This document shows, in pieces, positions 19,181-27,753 of a stretch of 64,000 nucleotides of DNA (the first letter of the stretch is position 1; each line of letters opens with the position of its first letter). This DNA comes from Mesorhizobium sp. B2-1-1 (GTDB lineage Bacteria > Pseudomonadota > Alphaproteobacteria > Rhizobiales > Rhizobiaceae). A program made the position numbers and the translations under genes. The stretch covers positions 3,851,501 through 3,915,500 of the forward strand of contig NZ_CP083954.1 of NCBI RefSeq assembly GCF_006442975.2, written 5' to 3'. A model generated the notes under the pieces. It saw only the letters and a list, made by a program, of their open reading frames with translations. It was not told the origin of the DNA and searched no databases.

Positions 19181-19612
19181 TCAGGCGGTAGCAATATAGG
19201 CGCGGATTTCCTCAGCCTCGCGCTCGACATCCTCGATACGACGCTTGACCACGTCGCCGATCGAAACGATGCCGTCGAGCATGCCGTCCTTTTCCACCGG
19301 AAGATGGCGGAAGCGGCCCCGGGTCATGATCTCCATCACCTCGTTGACGGTGTGATTCTCGTTGCAGATCTTTACTTTCGGCGTCATCGCGGAACGAACG
19401 GCTATGTCGAGCGCGGCAGCGCCTTCCCTGGCGACGACGCGCACGATGTCGCGCTCGGACAGGATGCCGACGATCTTGCGGTCTCCATTGGTGATGACCA
19501 ACGCCCCGATCCTGTGTTCGGCAAGGATGCGGATGGCTTCGCTCAGTTTTTCGTTCGGCCCGAGCGTCAACACGTCGTGGCCTTTTTGCTCGAGAATGGC
19601 CTTAACCGTCAT
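19181..19612 (-). CDS. Tandem CBS domain protein
   Basis: 143 aa consisting of two CBS domains, residues about 10-65 and 75-135, which together form one Bateman module. Such stand-alone modules bind adenosine ligands (AMP, ATP, SAM, NAD) and act as sensors. Motifs include GALVITNGDRKIVGILSERDIV in the first domain and RHLPVEKDGMLDGIVSIGDVV in the second. No catalytic domain is attached. It converges with yjhX and has its own promoter region facing the rhomboid gene. Confidence 0.9.
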   Translation of the reverse strand: MTVKAILEQKGHDVLTLGPNEKLSEAIRILAEHRIGALVITNGDRKIVGILSERDIVRVVAREGAAALDIAVRSAMTPKVKICNENHTVNEVMEIMTRGRFRHLPVEKDGMLDGIVSIGDVVKRRIEDVEREAEEIRAYIATA

Positions 19613-19699
19613 GGCGTCCTCCTCTACTTTGCCAACCGGTTCCTGCCCTGACCGGCTTTCACGTAAGAGTGAACATCGTGCGCCGCGATCGGTTGCATT

Positions 19700-20458
19700 T
19701 CAAGTGCGGTGGTCGGTCGTCTCCCAATCGAGCGGCTGCCAACGCCTGTCGAACCAGCGCAAGCCGAAGAAGCCGGCGACAAAGCCGCCAATATGAGCCT
19801 CCCAGGCGATCTGGCTGTCGACGCCGGGGGCGAAGCCGACAAGGCCGGTGACAAGATTGATCATCATCCAAACGGCAAGGAAGATCATCACGCCACGCGA
19901 GCGCAGCACCATTGCGATCGGCAGCACGGGGCCGGCGAAAGCGGCTTTGCCCGCCGAACGATCCGTACGGAAGCCAAAGCGTGCCGCCGCTCCCATCATG
20001 CCCGATATCGCACCGGAAGCCCCGACCAGCGGCGCTTCGCCATATGGATGCATGGCCCAGAAAAGCGCCACTGAAGCCAGTCCCGTCGCGGCGAAGAACA
20101 ACGCGAACCAGAACGCTCCGAGCCGATTGGCCAACGGCGAGCCAAAGGCAGCGAGCCAGACCATATTGATGGCGATATGCGCAAATCCACCATGCATGAA
20201 GGCATAGGTGAAGGGCCGCGTGAACAGGAACCAGTCGAAGCCGTATTGGCCGGTGTAGAGGACAGGGATGAAGGCCCCATCGTAAAGCAGTGTCATTTGC
20301 TGAGCATCACTCAGCACGTATTGCTGCAACAGGTAGATGGCCACGCAAATGGCGATCACCGCCAGCACGATCGGCGGCAGGTTGAAGATCGGCTCGCGAC
20401 GCGGCTCGGGCTCGCGATCCGCCTGTTCTATTTCCGGTGGGCTTACAGGTTCACTCAT
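19700..20458 (-). CDS. Rhomboid family intramembrane serine protease
   Basis: 252 aa from the ATG at 20458. An acidic cytoplasmic N-terminus of about 30 residues leads into six or more membrane helices. The catalytic serine motif is GASGAISG and the catalytic His is in the late helix AHIGGFVAGFFG, together forming the Ser-His dyad. The first-loop and HGGFAHIAINMVWL block (with His/Asn) are typical. Physiological substrate unknown. The frame is open upstream to 20524 but the chosen start matches rhizobial relatives by layout. Confidence 0.9.
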   Translation of the reverse strand: MSEPVSPPEIEQADREPEPRREPIFNLPPIVLAVIAICVAIYLLQQYVLSDAQQMTLLYDGAFIPVLYTGQYGFDWFLFTRPFTYAFMHGGFAHIAINMVWLAAFGSPLANRLGAFWFALFFAATGLASVALFWAMHPYGEAPLVGASGAISGMMGAAARFGFRTDRSAGKAAFAGPVLPIAMVLRSRGVMIFLAVWMMINLVTGLVGFAPGVDSQIAWEAHIGGFVAGFFGLRWFDRRWQPLDWETTDHRT

Positions 20459-20859
20459 GCGCACTAGCACTCGGTCCAGGATTCGTCGTTGCGAGCATCT
20501 AGACCACTGCCCGCCGGACCACAAAGGGCGAATCGCCGAGCGCGAATCAAAAGTGCCGAATCAAAAGAAAGCCGTCCAAGGTTTCCCTTGAACGGCTGTC
20601 GAGTCCCCTGTTCCCCCGAACTCTTGACTGAAGTGCTGCCGATCGTCGCGAAACGACCGCTTCTGGAGTGGTTTTTGTGTGCCACGCGGCTCGACCGGGC
20701 GCAACGTAAACCACTTGTTAACCTTAACGGCCCCGACCCGTGAACAAGTGTTAACGACGCTGGCACGCTTCCTGCTCCCCAACGCATGTAGGTCATCGGA
20801 GGGCGCCCTTCTGTTCACCGATGGGACATCAGACGACAGAATGCGCGGAGCTGCTTAGC
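20459..20859. promoter_or_regulatory. 400-bp divergent promoter region with GANTC cluster
   Basis: No gene is seen between the divergent rhomboid and PAS genes. Five GANTC sequences, the CcrM methylation target of alphaproteobacteria, lie within 126 bp: 20480, 20530, 20544, 20558 and 20601. Two sit in a direct repeat CGAATCAAAAG (20543-20553 and 20557-20567) with 14-bp period. GTTAAC-rich AT stretches at 20714-20755 are candidate promoter sequence for the PAS gene. Confidence 0.5.
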
Positions 20860-21492
20860 ATGAACCAGAACGGATCGATCACGCTGTTCCAGTATTGGAA
20901 CCGCTTGCGTGATGGACGCCCTGCCCCGAAGCGCTCGGAAGTGGAGCCGGCCGATATCAAGTCGCTGCTGGCCGACACCTTCATCCTGGAAAGGGACACG
21001 CGTGGGCAAGCGGTGTTCCGGCTGGCCGGCACAAGGCTCTGCGCCTCCTATGGCCGCGAACTCAAGGGGTTCTCCTTTCCCTCGCTATGGCGCGAGAAGG
21101 ACCAGCGGCTGGTCTCGAAGCTGATCCATGGCGTGTTCGACCAGAAATCCGTCGTGCTGATCATGTTCGAGGGCTTCAGCCGCAACGGCCGTTCCAACAA
21201 GTTCGAACTGCTTGCCTTGCCGCTGGATGGCGGCGTCGAAAACCCGCGTTGCCTTGGCGTGATCAGCGCTGTGGAGAAGCCGTTCTGGCTGGGCGCCGAC
21301 CCGCTCACGGACGCGTTGATCGATTCGATCCGTGTCATCGATCCCGAAAAAGAGTTGCTGGCGAGCCGGCCGGCGATCGACGTTCCCTCGCTTGTTCCCG
21401 CCGAACTGGAGGCGCCCGAAACCATCTCCGCGCTCGGCCGAGCGCGCCGCATCCGCCACCTCGTCGTCTTCGATGGCGGGCGCGAGGAATAG
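20860..21492 (+). CDS. PAS_5 domain protein
   Basis: 210 aa, soluble. The block LFQYWNRLRDGRPAPKRSEVEPADIKSLL followed by FRLAGTRLCASYGREL and FPSLW is the signature of the PAS_5 family (PF07310), found mainly in alphaproteobacteria, where one member (Caulobacter MopJ) links to cell-cycle/stress signalling. No output domain is present, so it may act by protein contact. Start at 20860 is preferred because GGAG lies 9 nt upstream; an in-frame ATG at 20821 has poor spacing. A PilZ gene follows on the same strand about 120 bp later. Confidence 0.82.
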   Translation: MNQNGSITLFQYWNRLRDGRPAPKRSEVEPADIKSLLADTFILERDTRGQAVFRLAGTRLCASYGRELKGFSFPSLWREKDQRLVSKLIHGVFDQKSVVLIMFEGFSRNGRSNKFELLALPLDGGVENPRCLGVISAVEKPFWLGADPLTDALIDSIRVIDPEKELLASRPAIDVPSLVPAELEAPETISALGRARRIRHLVVFDGGREE

Positions 21493-21611
21493 TTGACGAT
21501 CCTACAGCCCCGCCTGCCCGTTTTTCCCCTTTGTTAACCCGCTTTGCTGTAGTTCTGGGATGAAGTCCCTGGCATCGGCGCGCGGGGATGCCAAACGGGG
21601 TGTAGGCAGTC

Positions 21612-22229
21612 ATGAGGTCAGCGGCGGTCGACTACGCGCCGTCCCAAGCTGAGAGACGTAACTTTCAGCGCGTCCGGGTCAAGATATACGGGCGCTTCAT
21701 GCTGGAAGACCGCACCGAACATCCTTGCCAGGTCGTCGATATGTCGCCGGGTAACGTCGCGTTTCGCACGGACCGCATCGGCATGCCCGGTGAAAAGGTC
21801 ATCGCCTATGTCGACCATATCGGCCGCATAGAAGGCGTCGTCACCCGCACCTTGCAGGACGGTTTCGCAATGACGGTTATTGCGTCGGACCGCAAGAAGG
21901 ACAAGCTCGCCGCGCAATTGACGTGGCTCGCCAACAAGCACGAGCTCGATCTGCCGGAAGACCGCCGCCACGAGCGCGTCGCCCCCCGCAACCCGACCAG
22001 CATCCTGCAGCTCACCGACGGCCGTCAGTACCAGTGCCGCATCATCGACCTGTCGCTCTCCGGCGCCGCGATCGAGATCGACGTCAAGCCGGCGATCGGC
22101 GTCCAGGTCATGCTCGGCACCATGCGCGGACAGATCGTGCGTCATTTCGAGGATGGCGTCGCCATCGAATTCGCCGTCATCCAGCGGCCTGAGACGCTCG
22201 ATTCGGAATTCAACACGCCGCGCGCCTGA
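21612..22229 (+). CDS. Double PilZ domain protein
   Basis: 205 aa, soluble. Two PilZ (c-di-GMP binding) domains in tandem. The second, about 115-200, is canonical: RRHERV at its start and DLSLSG as the D/NxSxxG motif. The first, about 12-100, has RRNFQR but a shortened DMSPG in place of DxSxxG, so it may not bind ligand. No output domain. It is 120 bp downstream of the PAS_5 gene, so the pair may be one signalling unit. It ends at a strong terminator. Confidence 0.87.
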   Translation: MRSAAVDYAPSQAERRNFQRVRVKIYGRFMLEDRTEHPCQVVDMSPGNVAFRTDRIGMPGEKVIAYVDHIGRIEGVVTRTLQDGFAMTVIASDRKKDKLAAQLTWLANKHELDLPEDRRHERVAPRNPTSILQLTDGRQYQCRIIDLSLSGAAIEIDVKPAIGVQVMLGTMRGQIVRHFEDGVAIEFAVIQRPETLDSEFNTPRA

Positions 22230-22250
22230 AGGCCGAACAGCGTTAAGATC

Positions 22251-22278
22251 AAAACCGGCCTTCGCGGCCGGTTTTTTT
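22251..22278 (+). terminator. Rho-independent terminator after the PilZ gene
   Basis: AAAACCGGCC at 22251-22260 and GGCCGG at 22266-22271 form a stem over the loop TTCGC, followed by seven T at 22272-22278. This is a textbook intrinsic terminator 22 bp after the PilZ stop. Confidence 0.95.
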
Positions 22279-22422
22279 GTATTTCACGACAACGATTGAC
22301 CACTCAAAAGTTTCAAATTTGATACCTATTCTAGGGACGTTTTACTCAATATCTACTGCGCGCTTTTGCGTCGAATAAATCCACCTGTGGCAATGTCTCC
22401 CTCGAACGGGGAGACAAAAACA

Positions 22423-23031
22423 ATGAAGAAAACGAGAGGCAAGCTGTTGCTGATGGCAATGGCGATGCAGCTTTCCGCTTGGGGATCAGCATATGCCGCG
22501 GGACCGGCCTATATGCACACCGGCGGCCGCACCACACAGCCTGTCGGACACTATGAATTCTGCCAGCGCATACCGGGCGAATGCAGCGAGCGGACACCCA
22601 AGGGGGCGCCGGTCGAACTGACCCGCAAGCTGTGGGCGACGATCCTCAGCATCAACAATTCGGTCAATACCCGCGTCAAGCCGCGCACCGACATGGAAAA
22701 CAACGGCGTCGAGGAATATTGGGCCTATCCCGACAATGGCTATGGCGATTGCGAGGACTACGCGCTGGAAAAGCGCCGCGAGCTGATGGACGCCGGCGTT
22801 CCGGCCGGCAACCTGTTGATGACGGTCGCGCGTCAGCCGAACGGTGACGGCCACGCGGTGCTGACCGTGCGCACCAGCCTCGGCGAATTCATCCTCGACA
22901 ATCTGGAAACCAAGGTCCTGTCCTGGACGGACACCGACTACACCTACCTCAAGCGACAGTCGGATACCAATTCCGGCGTCTGGGTGACGATCAACGACGG
23001 CCGCGCCGACGCGGTCGCCAGCGTCCGCTGA
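22423..23031 (+). CDS. Transglutaminase-like cysteine peptidase (BTLCP), copy 1
   Basis: 202 aa with a signal peptide ending near residue 27 (SAYAAG). The bacterial transglutaminase-like cysteine proteinase fold (DUF920/BTLCP, PF06035) is shown by the catalytic Cys in NGYGDCEDYALEK, the His in GDGHAVLTVRT and the Asp in FILDNL. Best-known relative is LapG, which cleaves a surface adhesin under c-di-GMP control, but no LapD or adhesin is visible here. Start at 22423 has GGGGAG upstream. A paralogue lies at 57034-57660. Confidence 0.9.
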   Translation: MKKTRGKLLLMAMAMQLSAWGSAYAAGPAYMHTGGRTTQPVGHYEFCQRIPGECSERTPKGAPVELTRKLWATILSINNSVNTRVKPRTDMENNGVEEYWAYPDNGYGDCEDYALEKRRELMDAGVPAGNLLMTVARQPNGDGHAVLTVRTSLGEFILDNLETKVLSWTDTDYTYLKRQSDTNSGVWVTINDGRADAVASVR

Positions 23032-23089
23032 AGGCGTCGATCCATGGCGATCAACGCGCAGCGTTAGGGGACCGGCACGCGTGAACCAG

Positions 23090-23210
23090 AGACCAGGCGC
23101 TACGCATCAAGGCGATGCGCCTAAGGAGAAACCCGGTCGAGTCCCCACCCTCCCCGTCCCAACGACCGGGTCTAAGGAGCCGGCCCCGTCCCCGGGCCGG
23201 CTCCGCCATT
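23090..23210 (+). ncRNA. Three-hairpin element with repeated CTAAGGAG linkers
   Basis: Hairpin 1: AGGCGC (23095-23100) with GCGCCT (23117-23122), or inner CGCATC with GATGCG. Hairpin 2: ACCCGGTCG (23131-23139) with CGACCGGGT (23163-23171), with a C-rich loop. Hairpin 3: GGAGCCGGCC (23176-23185) with GGCCGGCTCC (23195-23204). The octamer CTAAGGAG follows hairpin 1 (23121-23128) and hairpin 2 (23172-23179). Hairpin 3 could serve as terminator for both converging genes. Whether the whole is an sRNA or a 3' UTR is open. Confidence 0.5.
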
Positions 23211-23216
23211 TCTGGC

Positions 23217-23744
23217 CTAGACCTTCTTCAACCCCGCCTTGAAGCGCTTGCCGTTGGCGACATAGTGCGCGGCCGAGGCTCGCAGCCTCGCGATCGCCGT
23301 CTCGTCCAGCACCCTGATCGCCTTGGCCGGCGAGCCGACGATCAGCGAATTGTCCGGGAATTCCTTGCCTTCGGTGACCAGCGCGCCGGCGCCGACCAGC
23401 GAATTCTTGCCGATCCTGGCGCCGTTGAGCACGATTGCGCCCATGCCGATCAGGCTGTTATCGCCGATGGTGCAGCCATGCAGCATGGCGCGGTGGCCGA
23501 TCGTGCAGCCTTCGCCAATGGTCAGCGGGAAGCCGGGATCGGTGTGCATGACCGTGTGCTCCTGCACGTTGGTGTCGGCGCCGATCACGACAGGTTCATT
23601 GTCGCCGCGGATGACGACGCCGAACCAGAAGCCGGCATTGCGGCCGATGCTGATGTCGCCGATCAGCGTCGCATCGGGCGCGATCCAGTTTGAGCCCGCA
23701 TCCGCGAAGTTCGGTTCGGTGCCATCGATCGCATAAAGCGGCAT
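23217..23744 (-). CDS. Gamma-class carbonic anhydrase family protein
   Basis: 175 aa left-handed beta-helix hexapeptide-repeat protein. The three metal-binding His of gamma carbonic anhydrases are visible, in QEHTVMH and IGHRAMLH. Enzyme activity cannot be guaranteed: many relatives (YrdA/PaaY type) have other or weak activity. It starts 42 bp after the small membrane gene upstream on the same strand. Confidence 0.9.
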   Translation of the reverse strand: MPLYAIDGTEPNFADAGSNWIAPDATLIGDISIGRNAGFWFGVVIRGDNEPVVIGADTNVQEHTVMHTDPGFPLTIGEGCTIGHRAMLHGCTIGDNSLIGMGAIVLNGARIGKNSLVGAGALVTEGKEFPDNSLIVGSPAKAIRVLDETAIARLRASAAHYVANGKRFKAGLKKV

Positions 23745-23786
23745 TTCTGGTCTCCGATTCGTCTCAAGCCTGGAAGTCGAACGACC

Positions 23787-24107
23787 CTAGGTTGACACCT
23801 CCCAACACGCAACGGCCACAAGAACGATGCCGAGCGCCAGCGTCCAGGCGACCGCCGTGCAGCCACAGGAAATCAGCGCCACCGACGAAATGCGACCCTC
23901 GCGGCGGGCGTCCAAGGCATCGTTGACCAGCATGAACGGCCCGGCGCACGCCGTGGCGGCGAGCGAACGCAGTACGTGCGCGGAGGACACATAAGGCTCG
24001 GTGAACGCGACCTTGCGCCCGGCAACCAACTCCATCGCCGATCCGACCAGCCCGCAAGCCGTCAACCCGACAAGAAAAGCGAACGCAGTTAGCTCAACCG
24101 GGCCCAT
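23787..24107 (-). CDS. Small membrane protein, rhizobial conserved type
   Basis: 106 aa with three to four hydrophobic helices, at about 2-24, 45-60 and 80-104. Start at 24107 is chosen because GGAAGG lies 5-6 nt upstream; the frame is open to 24137. It looks like the small family sometimes named DUF6949, seen in rhizobia, but I am not certain of the number. No function known. It precedes the gamma carbonic anhydrase gene by 42 bp. Confidence 0.7.
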   Translation of the reverse strand: MGPVELTAFAFLVGLTACGLVGSAMELVAGRKVAFTEPYVSSAHVLRSLAATACAGPFMLVNDALDARREGRISSVALISCGCTAVAWTLALGIVLVAVACWEVST

Positions 24108-24209
24108 CTTTACCTTCCGTTTACCATGAAATCGCACAGTCGCTGGAAGGACTGCAAGAGCCGTGCCGTGCGATGCGTGCCGTCACGGGACAGGAATCCG
24201 GGGACAGAG

Positions 24210-24941
24210 ATGAAGCAGGCAGCGATCGCCGACGACCCCCAATTCACCGTGGTCGATTCCACGCTGATGAAGCGGGTGTTCTACGCCTTCGCAGCACTCG
24301 CCCTGCTGTCGGTCGCAATCAGCCTGGGCGGCAAATGGTTCGGCCATTCGATCGCCATGGCCGGCTACACGGATGATGCGACGATGCGCAAGGTGGTGGT
24401 CGGCAACAATGTCATCGCCGTGCCTGCCAATTTTATCCGTTTCGAACAGGCGCGGCGCGACGGCATCGCCTCGCGGCTCGACCTCTATCTGCGCTATCCC
24501 CAGATGGATGGCTACAGCGAGGCCGCCCGCGGCGATTTCAACCACACGGGGCCAGCCAAAAGCATCGTCTTCCTGTCCTTCGAACAGCAGATGATGTCTC
24601 GCGACATGAGCGGACGTTTTGGGCCGATCTACAGCGCGCTGATCGTGCAGCCCGGCACGGCAGGTCCGGGCGGCACGACGATTTACGGTTTCAACGCGAA
24701 ATCAGGTTACCTCAACGAGGTGCTCGTTGTCGGCAACCGGCCCGGCAAGGACCCATTCGTGGCCCGCTGCCTGAGCGGGCCGGCAGCAGAACAATCGCTG
24801 GCGCCTTGCGAGCGCGACATCCATGTCGGCGAGGATCTCAGCCTCACCTATCGCTTCCCGAAGGAATTTCTGGGGGGTTGGCAGGCGCTTGACGCGGCAA
24901 TCACCGCCGAGGCCGGGCGTGCCCTAAAGGCCGGACGTTGA
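24210..24941 (+). CDS. Membrane-anchored protein of unknown function
   Basis: 243 aa. A cytoplasmic stretch of about 20 residues, one membrane helix (about 22-40, VFYAFAALALLSVAISLG) and a long periplasmic domain with no motif that I recognise. The domain has two Cys (in VARCLSG and APCERD) that could form a disulfide. Start at 24210 has GGGGACAGAG upstream; the open frame reaches 24126 but overlaps the divergent promoter area. It stands alone between the divergent membrane gene and convergent DUF3126. Confidence 0.75.
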   Translation: MKQAAIADDPQFTVVDSTLMKRVFYAFAALALLSVAISLGGKWFGHSIAMAGYTDDATMRKVVVGNNVIAVPANFIRFEQARRDGIASRLDLYLRYPQMDGYSEAARGDFNHTGPAKSIVFLSFEQQMMSRDMSGRFGPIYSALIVQPGTAGPGGTTIYGFNAKSGYLNEVLVVGNRPGKDPFVARCLSGPAAEQSLAPCERDIHVGEDLSLTYRFPKEFLGGWQALDAAITAEAGRALKAGR

Positions 24942-24991
24942 CGGGAAAGGCCGGTCGCGTTTGCGTCCGGCATCGCCATGGGATGCAAGGA

Positions 24992-25195
24992 TCAGCCCAG
25001 ATCGATGTCGAGGATCGCCATCGAGAAATTGTAGTCGCCGTCATCCTCGTCCTTGAAGACGATGCCGAGGAATTCGTCGCCGACATAGACTTCGGCCGAA
25101 TCCTCCTTGCGCGGCCGTGCCTTGACCTCGAGCTTGGGGTTCTGGAAGACGCGCTTGAAATAGGCGTCCAGCTTTCTGATTTCGTCAGGCTTCAA
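24992..25195 (-). CDS. DUF3126 family protein, TTG start
   Basis: 67 aa. Starts at TTG (25195) reading L-KPDEIRKLDAYFKRVF, with GGAGAAG 4-5 nt upstream; there is no ATG at the conserved N-terminus, only far upstream in an unrelated stretch. The rest, VKARPRKEDSAEVYVGDEF and the ending FSMAILDIDLG, matches DUF3126, a small soluble alphaproteobacterial family of unknown role. It follows cysE on the same strand by about 150 bp, a conserved pairing in rhizobia as I recall. Confidence 0.85.
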   Translation of the reverse strand: MKPDEIRKLDAYFKRVFQNPKLEVKARPRKEDSAEVYVGDEFLGIVFKDEDDGDYNFSMAILDIDLG

Positions 25196-25343
25196 CAGTC
25201 TTCTCCAATCGTCGGGCTTGCTCGTTTGAACGGCGCTTCTGACACGTCGACGATGGCCATGTAAAGGCAAGCTCGCCGTATTGCACGGCAATCGAAGCCG
25301 CCGGCGCGAGCAGTGCGAAACTCCGCGACGCCCCTCAGTAAAA

Positions 25344-26192
25344 CTAGATGTCGAAGCTGACGACCTGGTCCATCGTCTGCGACGGCAGAAGCTGGTCCAT
25401 CTGGCGCGACGGCTGGTCGCAGCCGGTCTCGCCGACGACGCGAGCCGGCACGCCTGCGACCGTCTTGTTATGCGGCACCGGCGACAGCACCACCGAACCG
25501 GCGGCGATCTTAGAGCAATGGCCGATTTCGATGTTGCCGAGAATCTTGGCGCCGGCACCGATCAAGACGCCACGACGAATTTTGGGGTGGCGATCTCCGC
25601 CGGCCTTGCCGGTGCCGCCGAGCGTGACACCGTGCAGGATCGACACGTCGTCCTCGACGACCGCTGTCTCGCCGACGACCAGACCGGTGGCGTGGTCGAT
25701 GAAGATGCCCTTGCCGATGCGGGCCGCCGGATTGATATCGGTCTGGAAGACCGAGGACGAACGGCTTTGCAGATAGAGCGCGAAATCCTTGCGCCCCTGG
25801 TTCCACAGCCAATGCGCCAGCCTGTGGGTCTGGATGGCGTGAAATCCCTTGAAGTAGAGAACCGGCATGATGAAGCGGTCGCAGGCCGGATCGCGGTCGT
25901 AATAGGCCTGGATATCGACACGCACGGTGGTCGGCCAATCCTTGTCGTCGGCCAGCATCGATTTGAAGGTCTGGCGGATGAGATCGGAGCCAATGTCCTG
26001 GTGCGCCAACCGCTCGGCCAGCCGGTGGATGACCGCCTCCTCCAGGCTCTCCTGGTTGAGGATGGTCGAATAGAGGAAGGCGGCGAGCAGCGGGTCGCGA
26101 TTGACCGCGTCCATCGCTTCGTCCCGGATCGAGCGCCAGATCGGATCGACCGGCTGCAACGCGCTGTGTCGGGAAATGCTGATGCTGTTCAT
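25344..26192 (-). CDS. cysE: Serine O-acetyltransferase
   Basis: Makes O-acetyl-L-serine from serine and acetyl-CoA, entry to cysteine synthesis. 282 aa from the ATG at 26192. The N-terminal SAT helical domain (about 15-120, PIWRSIRDEAM) is followed by a left-handed beta-helix with the catalytic IDHATGLVVGETA and HGVTLGGTGK blocks. The C-terminal tail is longer than in E. coli, ending in MDQVVSFDI; the terminal Ile is typical for docking into cysteine synthase. DUF3126 follows downstream. Confidence 0.95.
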   Translation of the reverse strand: MNSISISRHSALQPVDPIWRSIRDEAMDAVNRDPLLAAFLYSTILNQESLEEAVIHRLAERLAHQDIGSDLIRQTFKSMLADDKDWPTTVRVDIQAYYDRDPACDRFIMPVLYFKGFHAIQTHRLAHWLWNQGRKDFALYLQSRSSSVFQTDINPAARIGKGIFIDHATGLVVGETAVVEDDVSILHGVTLGGTGKAGGDRHPKIRRGVLIGAGAKILGNIEIGHCSKIAAGSVVLSPVPHNKTVAGVPARVVGETGCDQPSRQMDQLLPSQTMDQVVSFDI

Positions 26193-26316
26193 CGACGTCG
26201 TCCTGCCGCCTTGCCTAATATCGGGCCGCACATATAAGCCAGATCATAGCACGATTGAACTCAATTTTCCTTAGTGCTCTGTCAAATGGATTTGGTTCGC
26301 GGGAATTCAAGCCGGC

Positions 26317-26922
26317 ATGGAAAATGAACTCTTGCTCGACAATGCCCTCAAACGCGAGCTTTCCGCCCTCTATGAGGGACGGGATCGCCACTACCACAAC
26401 CTTGCCCATATCGAGGCGATGCTGGCGCTCGCCGGCGAGTACCGGAAGCTGCTCGGCGATCCCGAGGCCGTCGAGGCGGCGATCTGGTTCCACGACGCCG
26501 TCTATGACAGCCGGGCCAAGGACAATGAGGCGCAAAGCGCAGCGCTCGCGGAAAAGAAGCTCGCGGGCCGCATCGACGCCCAGCGCCTCGGCCGCATCTG
26601 CGCCATGATCCTTGCCACCGCAACACACCAGTTGCCGGGCTTCGAAGACACGGCCGCGGTGCGTGACGCCGCTCTTTTCCTGGACATGGACCTGTCGATC
26701 CTCGGCGCAGCGCCGGATGCATTCGATGCCTATGAGCGCGCGATCCGCGCCGAATATCAATGGGTGGAGGAGCCGATATGGCGGGCCGGACGTGGCGCGG
26801 TGCTGAACAGCTTCCTGACACGCCCGCACATCTTCCACAGCGAGGAATTCCGCCGGCGCTTCGAGCAGCAGGCCAGGCTGAATGTCACCCGGTCGCTCGA
26901 AGCGCTGCAAAAACCGGCGTGA
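26317..26922 (+). CDS. Predicted metal-dependent HD superfamily phosphohydrolase (COG4339)
   Basis: 201 aa, soluble. The metal-binding His/Asp set of the HD fold is visible: RHYHNLAHIEAML near residue 25-40 and WFHDAVYD near 60, with a further His in THQLPG and Asp in FLDMDLSILG. COG4339-type proteins are common but not functionally defined. It is divergent from cysE with about 120 bp between. Confidence 0.87.
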   Translation: MENELLLDNALKRELSALYEGRDRHYHNLAHIEAMLALAGEYRKLLGDPEAVEAAIWFHDAVYDSRAKDNEAQSAALAEKKLAGRIDAQRLGRICAMILATATHQLPGFEDTAAVRDAALFLDMDLSILGAAPDAFDAYERAIRAEYQWVEEPIWRAGRGAVLNSFLTRPHIFHSEEFRRRFEQQARLNVTRSLEALQKPA

Positions 26923-26965
26923 TATCGGGCTTGTGCCTTTCGGTTTATCGGGCTCTTACGCCGGG

Positions 26966-27733
26966 TCAAAGCGGATTTTCGGCGTAGAATTCCAGCACAC
27001 GCCGCTTGAAGGTCTTGTCGCCGACGGCCAGCATATGGTCACGGCCTTCGATGTGGAAAGCCTTGGCGTTGGGCATCAGTGCGGCAAGTTCGTCGGGCGA
27101 GCCGCCAATGTCATCGGTGGTGCCGACGGCGATCAGCGTCGGCTGGGCGATCCGGGCAATTTCATCCTCGCTCAGCAACTCGCGGGAGGTGGCGATGCAG
27201 GCCGCGAGCGCCCGGCGGTCGCTGCGAGTCTGGTCGGCGAAGGCGCGAAACGAACGGCCGCGGGGATGAGTGGTCTTGGCCGGATCGTCGGCAAGAAGGG
27301 CTGCCGCGATCGGATCCCAATCGCCGACGCCGTCGATCATGCCGATGCCGAGACCGCCGAAGACCAGCGTCGCCACCTTGTCGGGATCCGACAGCGCCAG
27401 GAATGCCGCTATCCTCGCGCCCATCGAATAGCCCATGACATGGGCGCGCCCGATGCCGAGATGATCGAGCAAAGCAGCCGCGTCCGAGGCCATCCGGGCC
27501 GAGGTGTAATCTGCCTCTTCGTAGCTTTTCGATGACGAGCCGTGGCCGCGATTGTCCAGCGCAATGGCGCGGTAGCCGTCATCGTTCAGCGTCTTGAACC
27601 AGCCGGGCGAAACCCAGTTGACGTAATGGCTGGAGGCAAAGCCATGGATCATCAGCACAGGATCGCCCCGGCCCGATTCCGGCTGGCGGTCGAGGAAGGC
27701 GATATCGAACCCGTCATGGGAAAAAAACTGCAT
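26966..27733 (-). CDS. Alpha/beta hydrolase
   Basis: 255 aa, cytoplasmic. The nucleophile elbow is GYSMGAR (Ser about 106), with oxyanion region MIHGFASSHYVNW and catalytic His in GRDHMLAVG near the end. No substrate can be assigned. It is third in a tight operon: csp, DUF192, hydrolase, with gaps of about 20 bp. Confidence 0.87.
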   Translation of the reverse strand: MQFFSHDGFDIAFLDRQPESGRGDPVLMIHGFASSHYVNWVSPGWFKTLNDDGYRAIALDNRGHGSSSKSYEEADYTSARMASDAAALLDHLGIGRAHVMGYSMGARIAAFLALSDPDKVATLVFGGLGIGMIDGVGDWDPIAAALLADDPAKTTHPRGRSFRAFADQTRSDRRALAACIATSRELLSEDEIARIAQPTLIAVGTTDDIGGSPDELAALMPNAKAFHIEGRDHMLAVGDKTFKRRVLEFYAENPL

Positions 27734-27753
27734 CGGCTATACTGCCCGCGTCC

